Shown here one piece after another: positions 1 to 10,908 of a stretch of DNA of 64,000 nt (positions within the stretch are counted from its first letter, which is position 1; each line of letters begins with the position of its first letter). Origin of the DNA: Maioricimonas rarisocia (GTDB lineage: Bacteria > Planctomycetota > Planctomycetia > Planctomycetales > Planctomycetaceae); the NCBI RefSeq assembly GCF_007747795.1, contig NZ_CP036275.1, positions 1,054,001 through 1,118,000 of the forward strand, given 5' to 3'. Both the position numbers and the translations under genes were made by a program. Below the pieces are notes generated by a model. It worked only from the letters and a program-made list of their open reading frames with translations, had not been told where the DNA came from and did not search any database.

Positions 1-26
1 CGTGAACCGGAAGCGAGGTCGGGACC

Positions 27-647
27 ATGAAACTGCTGCTGTTCAGTGACGTTCATCGGGATCTCGAAGCGGTCCGCCGTCTCGTGGAACGCGCGACGGA
101 CGTGGATGTCGCGATCGGTGCGGGCGACTTCGCCACCTGTCGCAAAGGGCTGCAGCCGATCATCGACGCGCTGCAGCAGATGCCGTGTCCGGTGGTCCTC
201 GTGGCGGGCAACGCCGAGTCGACCGGGGAACTGCAGACGGCGTGCGACGACTGGAGTGACGGGCACGTTCTGCATGGCAGCGGCGTGACGGTTGAAGGCG
301 TGACGTTCTACGGTCTTGGAGGCGCGGTGCCGGTCACGCCGTTCGGTTCCTGGAGCTACGACCTGACCGAAGACGAGGCGACGGCGCTGCTTGCCGACTG
401 CCCGAACAATGCGGTGCTGGTGACGCATTCCCCTCCGAAAGGTGCGGTCGACCGGGACAGCGGTGGACGGAGTCTCGGCAGCCAGGCTGTGCGAGCGACC
501 GTAGAGCGGACGCATCCGCGGCTGGTCGTCTGCGGGCACATCCATGCGAGCGCGAATCGCCAGGAAGACCTGGCCGGCACGCCGATCGTGAATGCCGGAC
601 CGATCGGTATCGTCTGGGATCTCGATTTGGGTGAGACGGTCGCGTGA
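27..647 (+). CDS. Calcineurin-like metallophosphoesterase
   Basis: Predicted metal-dependent phosphoesterase of the calcineurin-like superfamily, 206 residues, cytoplasmic (no signal peptide). Motifs appear in the expected order: SDVH at 7-10, GAGD at 31-34, GNAES at 61-65, THSPP at 133-137 and GHIH at 170-173, which together make the two-metal centre. The ATG is preceded by a GAGG-containing stretch. It stands alone on the plus strand and faces truA across a repeat-bearing gap. The substrate cannot be told from sequence; small stand-alone members of this family hydrolyse various phosphodiesters. Confidence 0.9.
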   Translation: MKLLLFSDVHRDLEAVRRLVERATDVDVAIGAGDFATCRKGLQPIIDALQQMPCPVVLVAGNAESTGELQTACDDWSDGHVLHGSGVTVEGVTFYGLGGAVPVTPFGSWSYDLTEDEATALLADCPNNAVLVTHSPPKGAVDRDSGGRSLGSQAVRATVERTHPRLVVCGHIHASANRQEDLAGTPIVNAGPIGIVWDLDLGETVA

Positions 648-991
648 GTCTGTGAGGATTCAAAGTGAACCACGGAGGCCCGGAGGCACGTAGGGCCGGC
701 TATTGCCGGCCGTGGGCATGCTGGTAGGGTGCTGTCGCCGGAGGCGACGCACCGCTCGCAGGTTGGAGCCGTGTCCCATGCGTTCGATGCGTCACGGCTG
801 GATCCAATTGATGAAAGATGTCCAGGATGGTTCGTCACCCGCCGATGTGCCGTGACGCACCCTACGGCCCTGCAGGGCGTGCCACCCTCCCAGTCCCAGC
901 CTGCTTCAAGGCGAGTAGGGGCGTTCAATGATCCACGGCCCACCGGACGCAGCCGGTGGGCTTTCGTTCACACGGACCCGTTGTGGTCGGA
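648..991. other. Intergenic region with dispersed repeats
   Basis: No convincing gene. The stretch holds a GGCCGGC/GCCGGCC hairpin at 693-713, a 142-bp repeat copy at 724-865, and a CCCACCGG/CCGGTGGG hairpin at 939-961 followed by a T-rich run on the plus strand. The last could terminate transcription from the phosphoesterase side. Confidence 0.6.
724..865. repeat. Solo copy of the GTAGGGTG repeat family
   Basis: A 142-bp element starts with GTAGGGTGCTGTCGCC and ends with GTGACGCACCCTAC, so its ends are inverted repeats of GTAGGGTG. An internal hairpin (GTCGCC/GGCGAC) lies near the left end. The same element builds the arrays at 18206-18913 and 28132-28905. It has no coding capacity and looks like a small non-autonomous palindromic element. 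Confidence 0.75.
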
Positions 992-1804
992 TCAGGCCGG
1001 TCCTGCCGACCCGCCGTAGTTCACGCAGACGAGTGCCAGCCCTTGGGGCGGTGCGGTCGGGCCGGCCTTTCCCCGTTCACCCGCTTCGACGATGTCCCGC
1101 ATCACGTCGACCGGCCATTTGCCCCGGCCCACTTCCACCAGCGTGCCGGTGATCGCCCGGACCATGTTGTACAGGAAGCCGTCCGCTTCGATCTCCAGCA
1201 CGATGAACTCCCCGTCCGACTCCGCGGAAGTTGCTGCGATCGGCTGCGGCGACCAGGCGGGCCAGCCGGACAGACGTTGCACGCTGACATCGAGGATCGT
1301 CCGGACGCTCGTTGCCTTGTTCGGCCAATGCGACTCGAAGCAGCGGAAGTCGTGTTTGCCGAGCAGCGCCTGGGCGGCCTGGTGCATCGCGCCCGCATCC
1401 AGCGGCTGATCGATCTTCCAGCAGTAGCGGCGGAGAAACGGATCGTCGAGCCGGCGGTTCATGATGACGTACCGGTATCGCTTGCTCTGCGCCGAGTACG
1501 TCGCGTGGAACTCCATGTCGACTTCGCGCGATTCGCGGACGACGATGTTGTGCGGCAGCTTCGACTGCAGGGCGGGCTGCCACTTCTCCGGTGGGATTGT
1601 CGACTCGATGCGGAAGTTGGCGACCTGGCCGAAGGCGTGCACGCCGGCATCGGTCCGACCGGCGGACAGGACGCGAACCTGCTGCCCCGAGAGGGCATGG
1701 ATGGCGGCTTCGAGCTGCTGCTGGACGGTCGGCGCATCCGGCTGCACCTGCCATCCGGCGTAGTCTGTGCCGTCGTAGGCCAGCGTCAGGCAGATGTTTC
1801 GCAT
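992..1804 (-). CDS. truA: tRNA pseudouridine(38-40) synthase TruA
   Basis: Converts U38-U40 in the anticodon stem-loop of tRNAs to pseudouridine. The product is 270 residues, normal for the family, beginning at the ATG that gives MRNICLTLAYDGT. The open frame extends 16 codons further upstream, but those codons do not resemble TruA. The catalytic motif GRTDAGVHA is at residues 49-57, with Asp52 the nucleophile. The YRY and GFLYNMVR motifs are also present. It starts 23 nt after the argH stop, so the two genes probably share a transcript. Confidence 0.96.
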   Translation of the reverse strand: MRNICLTLAYDGTDYAGWQVQPDAPTVQQQLEAAIHALSGQQVRVLSAGRTDAGVHAFGQVANFRIESTIPPEKWQPALQSKLPHNIVVRESREVDMEFHATYSAQSKRYRYVIMNRRLDDPFLRRYCWKIDQPLDAGAMHQAAQALLGKHDFRCFESHWPNKATSVRTILDVSVQRLSGWPAWSPQPIAATSAESDGEFIVLEIEADGFLYNMVRAITGTLVEVGRGKWPVDVMRDIVEAGERGKAGPTAPPQGLALVCVNYGGSAGPA

Positions 1805-1827
1805 CGTTGATCCGAACGCCGCAGCGA

Positions 1828-3207
1828 CTACATGCCGAGCTTCTCTCGCCACGCAGCAAGCTGATTCATGACCGGTTCGCGACCGCCGGACCCATAGCTG
1901 GAGAGGGCGGCGACGGCGTTACGTGTGCCGAGGATCGAGTAGACGTCTTCTTCGATCAGATCGCAGGCGTCCTGCAGCTCGTCGAGAGAAAGTTCGGCCA
2001 GGCGGCAGCTCTTGGATTCACACAGGGCAACCAGCTTGCCGACGGTTCCGTGGCCGGTCCGCATCGGGACACCTTTGCTGATGAGGTACTCCATCAGCGC
2101 GGTCGCATCGAGGTAGCCGTCTTCGAGTCGGGCGTTGATGCGGTCCACATTGAGCTGGGCGTTGGCGACGATGTGCGGGGCCAGTTGCAGGCAGGCGACG
2201 ACGGTGTCGTGGGCATCGAACATTGCCAGCTTGTCTTCCTGCAGGTCGCGGTTGTACGCGAGCGGCAGTCCCTTCACGAGGACCAGAAGCTGCGAGACCG
2301 CTCCCATCACGCGGGCCGTCTTGCCGCGGATGAGTTCGAGCACGTCCGGGTTCTTCTTCTGCGGCATGATGGACGAGCCGGTGGTGTAGGCGTCCGGCAG
2401 CGTCAGGAATCCGAACTCGGTCGTGTTCCACAGAATCCATTCTTCCGCCCAGGTGGAGAGGTGGGCGGCGACGAGCGAGAGGGCGAACGTGAACTCGATC
2501 AGGTAGTCCCGATCGCTCGAGACATCGAGGCTGTTGGCGGCGATGCCTTCGAACTCGAGCGTCTCGGCTGTCTTCTCGCGATCGATCGGCAGCGTCGTGC
2601 CGGCCAGTGCCGCGGCACCGAGGGGCGAGATGTTTACCCGGCGACGTGCGTCGGCCAGACGCTCGCGATCACGCTGGAACTTCTCACAGTAGGCAAGCCA
2701 GTAATGCGGTGCGAGGACCGGCTGGGCTCGCTGCAGGTGGGTGTAGCCGGGCAGGATGACGTCGGCGTCGGTTTCGCCTCGGGAGGCGAACGCCCGTTGC
2801 AGTTCTTCGAGCAGTTCGTCGATCTGGTCGATCGCATCGCGGACGTACAGCCTGAGGTCGGTGGAGACCTGATCGTTGCGGCTGCGGCCGGTGTGCAGCT
2901 TGCGTCCGACGTCGCCGAGCTTCTCGATCAGCCGGCTCTCGATGTGCATGTGGATGTCTTCGAGGTCGTTGCGGAATGGCAGTTCGCCCCGCTCGATCTC
3001 GCCGAGAATCTCGTCGAGTGCCGCCTGGATGCGGTCCGCTTCGTCGTCGCTCAGCAGTCCAACGGAGGCGAGCATGCGGGCATGAGCCTTCGAGCCGCGA
3101 ACGTCGACATTTGCCAACCGGGCGTCGAAGCTGATCGACTCGGAGAAGGCTTCCACCAGTTCGTTGGTCGGGGTGGAGAAACGTCCTCCCCAGGCTTTTT
3201 TGCTCAC
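1828..3207 (-). CDS. argH: Argininosuccinate lyase
   Basis: Last step of arginine synthesis: argininosuccinate to arginine plus fumarate. The 459-residue length fits the fumarase/aspartase superfamily. Visible motifs are GRSRNDQV near 109-116 and the signature [12 protein letters not shown] near 275-287, which carries the catalytic serine loop. The start is GTG (3207) with AGGAG 8-9 nt upstream. truA follows directly. argC, also of arginine synthesis, lies about 7.7 kb away on the other strand, so the pathway is not one operon here. Confidence 0.97.
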   Translation of the reverse strand: MSKKAWGGRFSTPTNELVEAFSESISFDARLANVDVRGSKAHARMLASVGLLSDDEADRIQAALDEILGEIERGELPFRNDLEDIHMHIESRLIEKLGDVGRKLHTGRSRNDQVSTDLRLYVRDAIDQIDELLEELQRAFASRGETDADVILPGYTHLQRAQPVLAPHYWLAYCEKFQRDRERLADARRRVNISPLGAAALAGTTLPIDREKTAETLEFEGIAANSLDVSSDRDYLIEFTFALSLVAAHLSTWAEEWILWNTTEFGFLTLPDAYTTGSSIMPQKKNPDVLELIRGKTARVMGAVSQLLVLVKGLPLAYNRDLQEDKLAMFDAHDTVVACLQLAPHIVANAQLNVDRINARLEDGYLDATALMEYLISKGVPMRTGHGTVGKLVALCESKSCRLAELSLDELQDACDLIEEDVYSILGTRNAVAALSSYGSGGREPVMNQLAAWREKLGM

Positions 3208-3403
3208 GCCGAACGACTCCTGATCTGCGGAACTCTTGGATTGCGTGTACGTTAGGGGGCGCTGCCGCGTCGGTCAATCTGCAGGGGTGTTTCCGCTCGA
3301 ACAGACTTTGACAACGCTACAAGGGACGGCCTACCTTGCGGGATATGCGATGTTTGCGTGGTTTGCGGCGTTGCAGAAAATGAACGTCGATTGGAGAGAT
3401 CAC

Positions 3404-4024
3404 ATGCTCTGTCCTGCTTACAATGTGCGGCTGTCTCGCGCTGCCGCGTTCGGTTCCGGCCTCTCGCTTCTGATTCTGCTTGCGGCTGCACAGACGCAGG
3501 CTGGCGACATTCAGCTGGTCGATGCGACTGGCGACGCGTGGGTGATGACAGTCACGCCGCGACTGGCGCAGGCCGAGGCGGCACCTGTTGCTCCGTCGGC
3601 TCCGGATGATGCAACGGCTCCGCTGGCTCTGGATGATGCAACCGCTCCGCCGGCACCCGGTGTGGCCCCGCCGGCTGCTCCCGTGGAGGAAGGACCCGTC
3701 GCCGAGGGTTCGATGACCGTTCAGCCTCTCGATGGCGTATCGCGGGTGATGGTCAACGGCATGACGTACGAGCAGGCGTACGCGTCGATTCCGTACCGGC
3801 GTCACGAGTACCTGGCCAATCCGTCGTACCGCCACGAAGCGGCGATGGAACTGCTGTTCGGCCAGATGCGGCCGACGACGATCCACAAGCAGCAGGCGGC
3901 GCGATGGGTGCACGAGCCCGAACTGACGCCGTATCGGCCGTATATTCCAGCGAAATTCGACTACTGGACGGTGCCGCGGCCGGTCATCGGACTTCCGTAC
4001 TGGTACGGCGGCGGATTGTGGTGA
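3404..4024 (+). CDS. Exported proline/alanine-rich protein of unknown function
   Basis: Unrecognised 206-residue protein. I chose the ATG at 3404 because GGAGAG lies 6 nt upstream and the product then begins with a signal peptide: a basic stretch, the hydrophobic run LSLLILLAAA, and AQAG-like cleavage near residue 30. A low-complexity Ala/Pro linker with the repeat APDDATAPLALDDATAPPAP follows at about 55-95. The C-terminal 110 residues are conserved-looking, rich in Tyr, Pro and Arg, and end in LPYWYGGGLW. In-frame ATGs exist at 3236, 3350 and 3380 but would bury the signal peptide. Likely periplasmic or surface-associated. Confidence 0.75.
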   Translation: MLCPAYNVRLSRAAAFGSGLSLLILLAAAQTQAGDIQLVDATGDAWVMTVTPRLAQAEAAPVAPSAPDDATAPLALDDATAPPAPGVAPPAAPVEEGPVAEGSMTVQPLDGVSRVMVNGMTYEQAYASIPYRRHEYLANPSYRHEAAMELLFGQMRPTTIHKQQAARWVHEPELTPYRPYIPAKFDYWTVPRPVIGLPYWYGGGLW

Positions 4025-4398
4025 GGATTGCGGCGGACTGTGGGGCAGACATTCGCGTCTGCCCTCGTCGTCCCCGGATCACGGCCTCTGGTCGGCTGTG
4101 CCGACCGCGGTTGGCGAGCAACCGCGCCTTCTCAAGTCTCACGCCTCGAGCCACAAGCGTTCTTTGCCACGCTCTTCACTGCGCTTCGCTCCAGGGCGTG
4201 TCATTCACCGCACGCGATCGGCAGCTTTCAGGGCGACCGGTCGGGCCGTCCCACCGGTCGCGGCCGGTGGGCTGTCGGGCAATCGTGCAGACGCTTCCTC
4301 ACAACTCGCGACTCTGGTCTCATGAGCTGGGGGCGTCGCTGCGCGACGACCGCCAGCTACCCATCTCAAGACTCGCGTCTCAGGTCTCGAGCCTCGAC
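4025..4398. other. Intergenic region with short palindromes
   Basis: No gene supported. It contains a GGGCAGAC/GTCTGCCC hairpin at 4043-4064 and a CCCACCGG/CCGGTGGG hairpin near 4248-4270. The CTC-rich motif (ACTCGCG..CTC..GCCTC) ends exactly at the greA stop codon. Each of these motifs recurs elsewhere in the window. Confidence 0.6.
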
Positions 4399-4878
4399 TC
4401 AGTCGTCGGCGATCTCGACGATCTCGAGTTCCATCGAGCCGCGGGGGAGCGTGACTTCGACCTTCTCGCCCACTTTCTTGCCCATGAGGGCCTGGGCGAT
4501 CGGGCTGTTGGTGAGGATCTTCATGACGTCGCCGTCATAGTCTTCTTCGCCGGGACCGACGAACTCGTACGTTTCGGTTTCGTCGAGGTCGATGTCCTTG
4601 ACGGTCACGCGTGAGCCGTACGAGACGACTCCCTTGGGCATGTCGGACTTTTCGACGATGACGCAGCCGGCCAGCTTCGTCTTGAGCTGATTGATCTTCG
4701 CCTGCAGCATGCCCTGCGTTTCGCGGGCGCCGTGGTATTCGGCGTTCTCGCTGAGGTCACCCTCGGCACGGGCTTCGGCAACCTTCTCGGCAATCTTGGG
4801 CATCTCGACCGATTCGAGGCGCTTGATTTCGGCGAGGATCTTGTCGTAGCCGGCTCGCGAGATCGGTTGTCGGTCCAT
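4399..4878 (-). CDS. greA: Transcription elongation factor GreA
   Basis: Rescues backtracked RNA polymerase by stimulating cleavage of the 3' end of the transcript in the secondary channel. At 159 residues it is the usual length. The N-terminal coiled coil (about 1-75) carries the tip motif [12 protein letters not shown] with the acidic residues that position Mg2+. The C-terminal FKBP-like domain includes [18 protein letters not shown]. The ATG has GGGAGAAAAGGA upstream. It is preceded by two terminator hairpins (4921-5041) that separate it from the oxidoreductase gene, so it probably has its own promoter in that gap. Confidence 0.97.
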   Translation of the reverse strand: MDRQPISRAGYDKILAEIKRLESVEMPKIAEKVAEARAEGDLSENAEYHGARETQGMLQAKINQLKTKLAGCVIVEKSDMPKGVVSYGSRVTVKDIDLDETETYEFVGPGEEDYDGDVMKILTNSPIAQALMGKKVGEKVEVTLPRGSMELEIVEIADD

Positions 4879-4920
4879 GTGTCAGGTCCTTTTCTCCCTG
4901 AAGAACGCAGTGCCTGCAGC

Positions 4921-4949
4921 AAAAGCCCACGGAGGGGACCCCGTGGGCT
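4921..4949 (-). terminator. Rho-independent terminator-like hairpin
   Basis: Read on the minus strand: a 9-bp stem AGCCCACGG/CCGTGGGCT with an 8-nt loop, followed by TTTT. It lies downstream of the Gfo/Idh/MocA gene and just upstream of greA. Confidence 0.75.
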
Positions 4950-5001
4950 TCGATATCAGGTGGAATTGTCGCTTCACAGTGCGGCGAAATTCGTGCCACA
5001 C

Positions 5002-5041
5002 AAAAGAGCACGGGGCGCGACCCTCGGCCACGACCCGTGCT
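5002..5041 (-). terminator. Terminator-like hairpin after oxidoreductase gene
   Basis: Minus-strand stem AGCACGGG/CCCGTGCT followed by CTTTT, 35 nt after the stop codon of the oxidoreductase. With the hairpin at 4921-4949 it forms a tandem terminator pair. Confidence 0.75.
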
Positions 5042-5075
5042 ACGTCTCAGTCTTAACGAATTCTCAGCGGACTGT

Positions 5076-6221
<1,146 letters not shown>

Positions 6222-6322
6222 TGCTGCCTGTCCTTTCTGTGAGAACCGATGTCCAGCCTGAGGACTTGTGGTCGATGGGTGCAGTGAGAGATCACGAATC
6301 TAGCATTTTGCCGGGTGGAATC

Positions 6323-6886
6323 CTACCGGCTCACGCCTTCCGGACGCTCCGCCAGCATGTTACAGAACAGGGCACCCTGTTCGATGGCATCGTCGAGAGC
6401 GCGGTGCGTATGCGGCAGCCGGTCGAACCAGCGGCCGGGCATGTTCCGCTTCGTACTGTCGCGAAAACCGGTCCCCATCAGCGCCATCGCGAACGACTTC
6501 ATGTCGAGTGCCGAATGCGAAAACGGACTGCGTCCGACGAACCGCATCAGGTACCAGTAGACGAACAGAAAATCGAACCCCGCCGGGTAGGCGACGAACA
6601 CCGGCTTGCCCGGAAGCTGCTCGAGCCAGTCGACATACCGCTGCATCGCCTGGTCGGGCGGCTGCGGGTCGATGCGGCAGTCCTTCCATGCCTTGGGATG
6701 CTTCTGCCACCACTCCATCGTGTCGGGATGTCCGGTGGAATCCGGCAGCGTCTCGAAGTTGACCTCGAATGTGGAGACGAGCGTCTTGTCGGCCCGATAC
6801 GCCGCCGATCCGAGACTCAGCATCGAATGCGGACCGGGGATCGGCCCGTCCGTCTCGACATCGGTGCTGATGTAGATCTCGGACAT
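6323..6886 (-). CDS. DEDDh-type 3'-5' exonuclease domain protein
   Basis: 187-residue RNase H-fold exonuclease. The residues expected for a DEDDh active site are present: Asp9 and Glu11 in STDVETDGP, Asp105 in GFDF, and His161/Asp166 in HRALDDA. I chose the ATG at 6886 because the fold begins at once ([13 protein letters not shown]); the longer open frame upstream runs through a terminator hairpin. It resembles small stand-alone exonuclease/exoribonuclease proteins rather than a DnaQ subunit. The nucleic acid substrate is unknown. Confidence 0.85.
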   Translation of the reverse strand: MSEIYISTDVETDGPIPGPHSMLSLGSAAYRADKTLVSTFEVNFETLPDSTGHPDTMEWWQKHPKAWKDCRIDPQPPDQAMQRYVDWLEQLPGKPVFVAYPAGFDFLFVYWYLMRFVGRSPFSHSALDMKSFAMALMGTGFRDSTKRNMPGRWFDRLPHTHRALDDAIEQGALFCNMLAERPEGVSR

Positions 6887-6941
6887 GCTGAGGGGCGAGG
6901 CTTGAGGTGATACGAGCCGCGACGGTGAGGGAGCGGATGGG

Positions 6942-6969
6942 AAAAGCCCACCGGCCGCGACCGGTGGGC
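6942..6969 (-). terminator. Terminator-like hairpin
   Basis: Minus-strand stem GCCCACCGG/CCGGTGGGC followed by TTTTCCC, about 65 nt after the isomerase-like gene that ends at 7033. The stem belongs to a family also seen near 939 and 4248. Confidence 0.7.
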
Positions 6970-7032
6970 CGAATGTCGTGCGAGCCACATGCTCGCCTTG
7001 AAAGGGCGAGCATGCCACCCGACCTTGCGACC

Positions 7033-8058
<1,026 letters not shown>

Positions 8059-8359
8059 CGAGCGTTCTCCGTTACGGTTTGAGTTGTGGTTCGGGTCGGT
8101 GGTGAGTTGATGTGTTTTGGGTTGCGATGATCCGATGCCGGCACTTCCAGGCCGACGACTTGTCGTCGGACCGACCGCAAGCGGTCGACTTGGGGGGATC
8201 ACCACTCGTGGAGGAGGGCCCCCGCGTCACGGTGTCGGATGACGTAACTCCGTTCGGTAATGAACTCGGCCTCCGTTCGTTTGGAGGTCATGTGACAGCC
8301 TTTGGTCCAGGGCCGTTTGCCGGTCCACCCGGGCGTGATCCGGGTCACGTGGCTGCTGC
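8059..8359. other. Intergenic region, nothing clear
   Basis: About 300 bases between the isomerase-like gene and a small hypothetical gene, both on the minus strand. No credible reading frame or recognised hairpin. Confidence 0.5.
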
Positions 8360-8743
8360 TCAGTCGTCGTCTCCAAGCTGTTTGAGGAGGTCGGAGATGG
8401 CGGCATCGCTGTCGAATGCCTGGCGGCGGGCCGCGTCAAACAGGGCTGAAAACAGTCGGGATGCAGGTTCACTCGAAGTTCCTTCCGGAGCTTCGACATC
8501 GTACTCATCAAACTGTTCAACCACGCGGTCGGAATAGTTCCGCACAACAATTCGCACAGATCCTTCCATCGGCTCGCGATCGTCGTCCTGATCTATTGTG
8601 ATGGTGTAGTCGGAGACGGCGGTGAGGAACTTCGAATCGGAGTCGCCGAGGGGATTCCACTTAAGTTTCCCCGCCTGCGTGCGTTTAAGGAGCCGGCTCA
8701 GGAGGGCCCAGCGCTTCGCGTTGGCAGTGTGGTCAATTGACAT
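8360..8743 (-). CDS. Hypothetical protein, second gene of a small operon
   Basis: Unrecognised 127-residue soluble protein. The N-terminus is basic and helical (residues 1-30) and is followed by a beta-rich segment (KFLTAVSDYTITIDQDDD...VRIVVRNYSDRVVEQFDEYDV). The pattern of acidic turns and a C-terminal helix ending in GDDD suggests a small alpha/beta domain. Its ATG overlaps the end of the upstream interrupted gene by 11 nt, so translation is probably coupled and the two products may work together. Confidence 0.65.
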   Translation of the reverse strand: MSIDHTANAKRWALLSRLLKRTQAGKLKWNPLGDSDSKFLTAVSDYTITIDQDDDREPMEGSVRIVVRNYSDRVVEQFDEYDVEAPEGTSSEPASRLFSALFDAARRQAFDSDAAISDLLKQLGDDD

Positions 8744-9248
8744 CCCTCTGCTCCAAAGTGGTGCGTATGCGAACGGTCATCCGCGTAATGTCGTCCTGAA
8801 ACTGGCGGATGGTCTCATTATAGCGGCTGGCGTCCGGGGGCCTGTTGTCATTGACGATGACGCGTTCGACGTTCTTCTCCATCTCGCCGAGCTGCCGCCG
8901 CAACGACGCGACCATTTCCTTCTCCTTCACCGAGAACACGAATCCGGCCGCTTGAATCGCAACGACGAACTGTCGTGCGGTGGCTCAACGCTCGACGACC
9001 GCCTGCCAGGCTGAGTGGCGATGCAGTGTCACAATCTCGGAGAGGATCTGCGTCAGTGCGGTCAGGTTCTGCAGCAGGTCAAATCCGTAGATCGTGGATC
9101 GGACCCGATTGGCGGCGGCTTCTGCACGTTGCGCTGCCGTCCGGGCAGCCGATGCCTGCCGAATGGCAATCGCGAATCCGACAAGCGACACCACGAGTCC
9201 GATAACGCTTGCGGTGTCTCCCCAATGTTCGTTCAGGAATCGTTTCAT
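8733..9248 (-). pseudogene. Membrane-anchored helical protein interrupted by in-frame TGA
   Basis: One continuous frame of 172 codons runs from ATG at 9248 to the stop at 8733, broken only by TGA at 8985-8987. The first part (87 codons) has a transmembrane helix, TASVIGLVVSLVGFAIAI, and an Ala-rich helix. The second part (from 8984 on) continues with ATARQFVVAIQAAGFVFSVKEKEMVASLRRQLGEM-like helical sequence. Reading through gives one coherent helical protein, which a CGA to TGA change would explain. Two separate proteins are possible, since GTG at 8939 could restart. Stop-codon readthrough is less likely. Confidence 0.6.
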
Positions 9249-9390
9249 CCCGGCGGGCCCGCCAACGTCGATTCAGGGATGCTCGAAATATGGGCCCCGC
9301 ACCGGGGCGACCGCTGGCGGCCACCCCGGCTTGTCGACGTTATGGGGGCCCGAAGATGTCACGAACTCAGACGATCTCCTTACCGCTACC

Positions 9391-10608
9391 CTACTTCCGC
9401 CACGCACCGTTTTCCGGAGCGTTCGGCTGGGCGTCCGGGCCGAAGTACCGCAGGCCGACGAGCGGCTCGGTGCCGGTGTTCTCGAAGGTGACGCCTTCGT
9501 TGGCGGCCTTCGCGGTCACGAACACTTCGTCTTCGGTCATCTCGCCGAAGCGGATCATCACCGGCGACTGCAGCTTCAGCTTGCCGATCGAGCCGGAGCC
9601 CTGGACGGTGATCCAGCCGTAGGCGCCGCCGTCCTTGATGGTGCACTTTGCGCCCGGCTGCAGCGTCAGTTCCTTGGCGGTGAAGACCTGCTTGCCGTCC
9701 ACCTTGCCGTAGACGATCCACTTGTCGACCCAGCCGTCCCCTTCTTCGGAGACGATCGGCTCGAGGTAGTTGGAGTCCTTGAAGTTGGGGTCGACGTTCT
9801 TTTCCCAGTCGAGCGCCTCGACCATGTAGGCGTTGTCGTTGTGGTACTCTTCGGGGAAGTCCTTGGTCAGCAGCGAGCGGGGGACCATGCGGCCTTCGAC
9901 CAGCGACTGGTACATGCCGAACACGTCGCTGCCCCACTGCGGTTCGTAGGTGACCAGCGAACCGGGGGCGTGCAGCACGCAGGGGGGGATGAGCCAGCCG
10001 GTGCCCGGCTTGAGGCGGTACGCCTTGGAGAGGTCGATGATGCCGTTGTCCCCTTCATTCCAGCGGTCCAGGCAGTCGATCACGTCCTGCTTGGTCGTGC
10101 CCGGCTCCAGACCCATGAAGGTGTAGGGGAAGTTGTTGCCGATCTGATTCATCTGCGGCGGGAAGTAATAGCTTTCCGGCTTTCCTTCCTGCCCGACCTT
10201 GGCGGCCTGCTCGGCATTCTGGTGCATGTGGTGGGGGATCGGCCCCATGTTGTCGAAGAACTTCGAGTAGACCGGCCACCGCTGGTAGGTGTTCCAGATG
10301 TCGTCGCCGATCACTTCGCCCTTGAGCTCTTCGACGGCATCGCGGAGCAGGAACCGCTCGCCGTTGAAGACGCAGTAGGAGAGCCCTTCGTCTTCATTGC
10401 GGTTCTCGTTGGCCGCTTCGGTCGTCGAGCCGAACCACCGTTCGTCGATGCCGCCGCGATCCATCCCGAGGGCGTAGTAGTCGTTGGGATGCAGCTTCAG
10501 CCGGCGGCCGGGCTGCAGGAACGAGCGGGGGACCCAGGTGGGAGCGAGGCGGAAGATTCCTTCCCCTTCGGTCAGGGCATTGGCGGCAAGCTGAGCAACA
10601 TTGGCCAT
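9391..10608 (-). CDS. Mannose-6-phosphate isomerase-like cupin protein
   Basis: 405-residue cupin resembling class I phosphomannose isomerases. A metal-binding cluster HHMHQ is at 126-130 in the context GPIPHHMHQNAEQ, and a further His is in PPCVLHAPGS. The C-terminal third forms a second beta-barrel (GSGSIGKLKLQSPVMIRFGEM). The ATG is preceded by GAGGA. It probably isomerises or binds a sugar phosphate in the cytoplasm. The arrangement differs from canonical ManA, so I do not assign that symbol. It is transcribed away from argC. Confidence 0.75.
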   Translation of the reverse strand: MANVAQLAANALTEGEGIFRLAPTWVPRSFLQPGRRLKLHPNDYYALGMDRGGIDERWFGSTTEAANENRNEDEGLSYCVFNGERFLLRDAVEELKGEVIGDDIWNTYQRWPVYSKFFDNMGPIPHHMHQNAEQAAKVGQEGKPESYYFPPQMNQIGNNFPYTFMGLEPGTTKQDVIDCLDRWNEGDNGIIDLSKAYRLKPGTGWLIPPCVLHAPGSLVTYEPQWGSDVFGMYQSLVEGRMVPRSLLTKDFPEEYHNDNAYMVEALDWEKNVDPNFKDSNYLEPIVSEEGDGWVDKWIVYGKVDGKQVFTAKELTLQPGAKCTIKDGGAYGWITVQGSGSIGKLKLQSPVMIRFGEMTEDEVFVTAKAANEGVTFENTGTEPLVGLRYFGPDAQPNAPENGAWRK

Positions 10609-10908
10609 CAGTCAGAGTCCTCGGTCGGTACGATTCGCGGCAAGTCCCGCGCGAGACGGGACTCCTATGGGAAATCCGCATGGAAACGGATCGTGGGTTA
10701 CGTGAGGTCGACTCGAAAGTGTGACCGGTTCGGGACGGATTTTCAAAGGTGTGCGGACATTCCGGTAAGGCATGGCAGGGACGGGGAGCGGCTCGCGCGT
10801 CGACGCATTGTCTGGCTGGCACTAGAATTGGCGTTTCGAAGCGAACCGGGGCCACCGGCGACCGGTCTGAGGGACGGACCACGACTTCCACTCAAGTACT
10901 GACGAATC
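10609..10908. other. Divergent promoter region, cupin/argC
   Basis: Gap between divergent genes. It holds a small palindrome (AGTCCCG/CGGGACT near 10643-10664) and must carry promoters for both sides. No operator was recognised. Confidence 0.5.

Noticed and set aside
1591-3255. Plus-strand 554-codon open frame opposite truA-argH
   Set aside because: Antisense shadow in high-GC DNA; truA and argH on the other strand have clear catalytic motifs.
8985-8987. TGA as selenocysteine codon
   Set aside because: No SECIS-like hairpin seen after it and the context is helical, with no redox motif.
10814-10832. Sigma-54 promoter upstream of argC (TGGCAC..TTGG)
   Set aside because: The -12 element lacks the expected GC in the right register; argC is not usually sigma-54 dependent.
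9094-10902. Plus-strand 602-codon open frame
   Set aside because: Shadow of the cupin gene and the interrupted small gene; no recognisable motifs.
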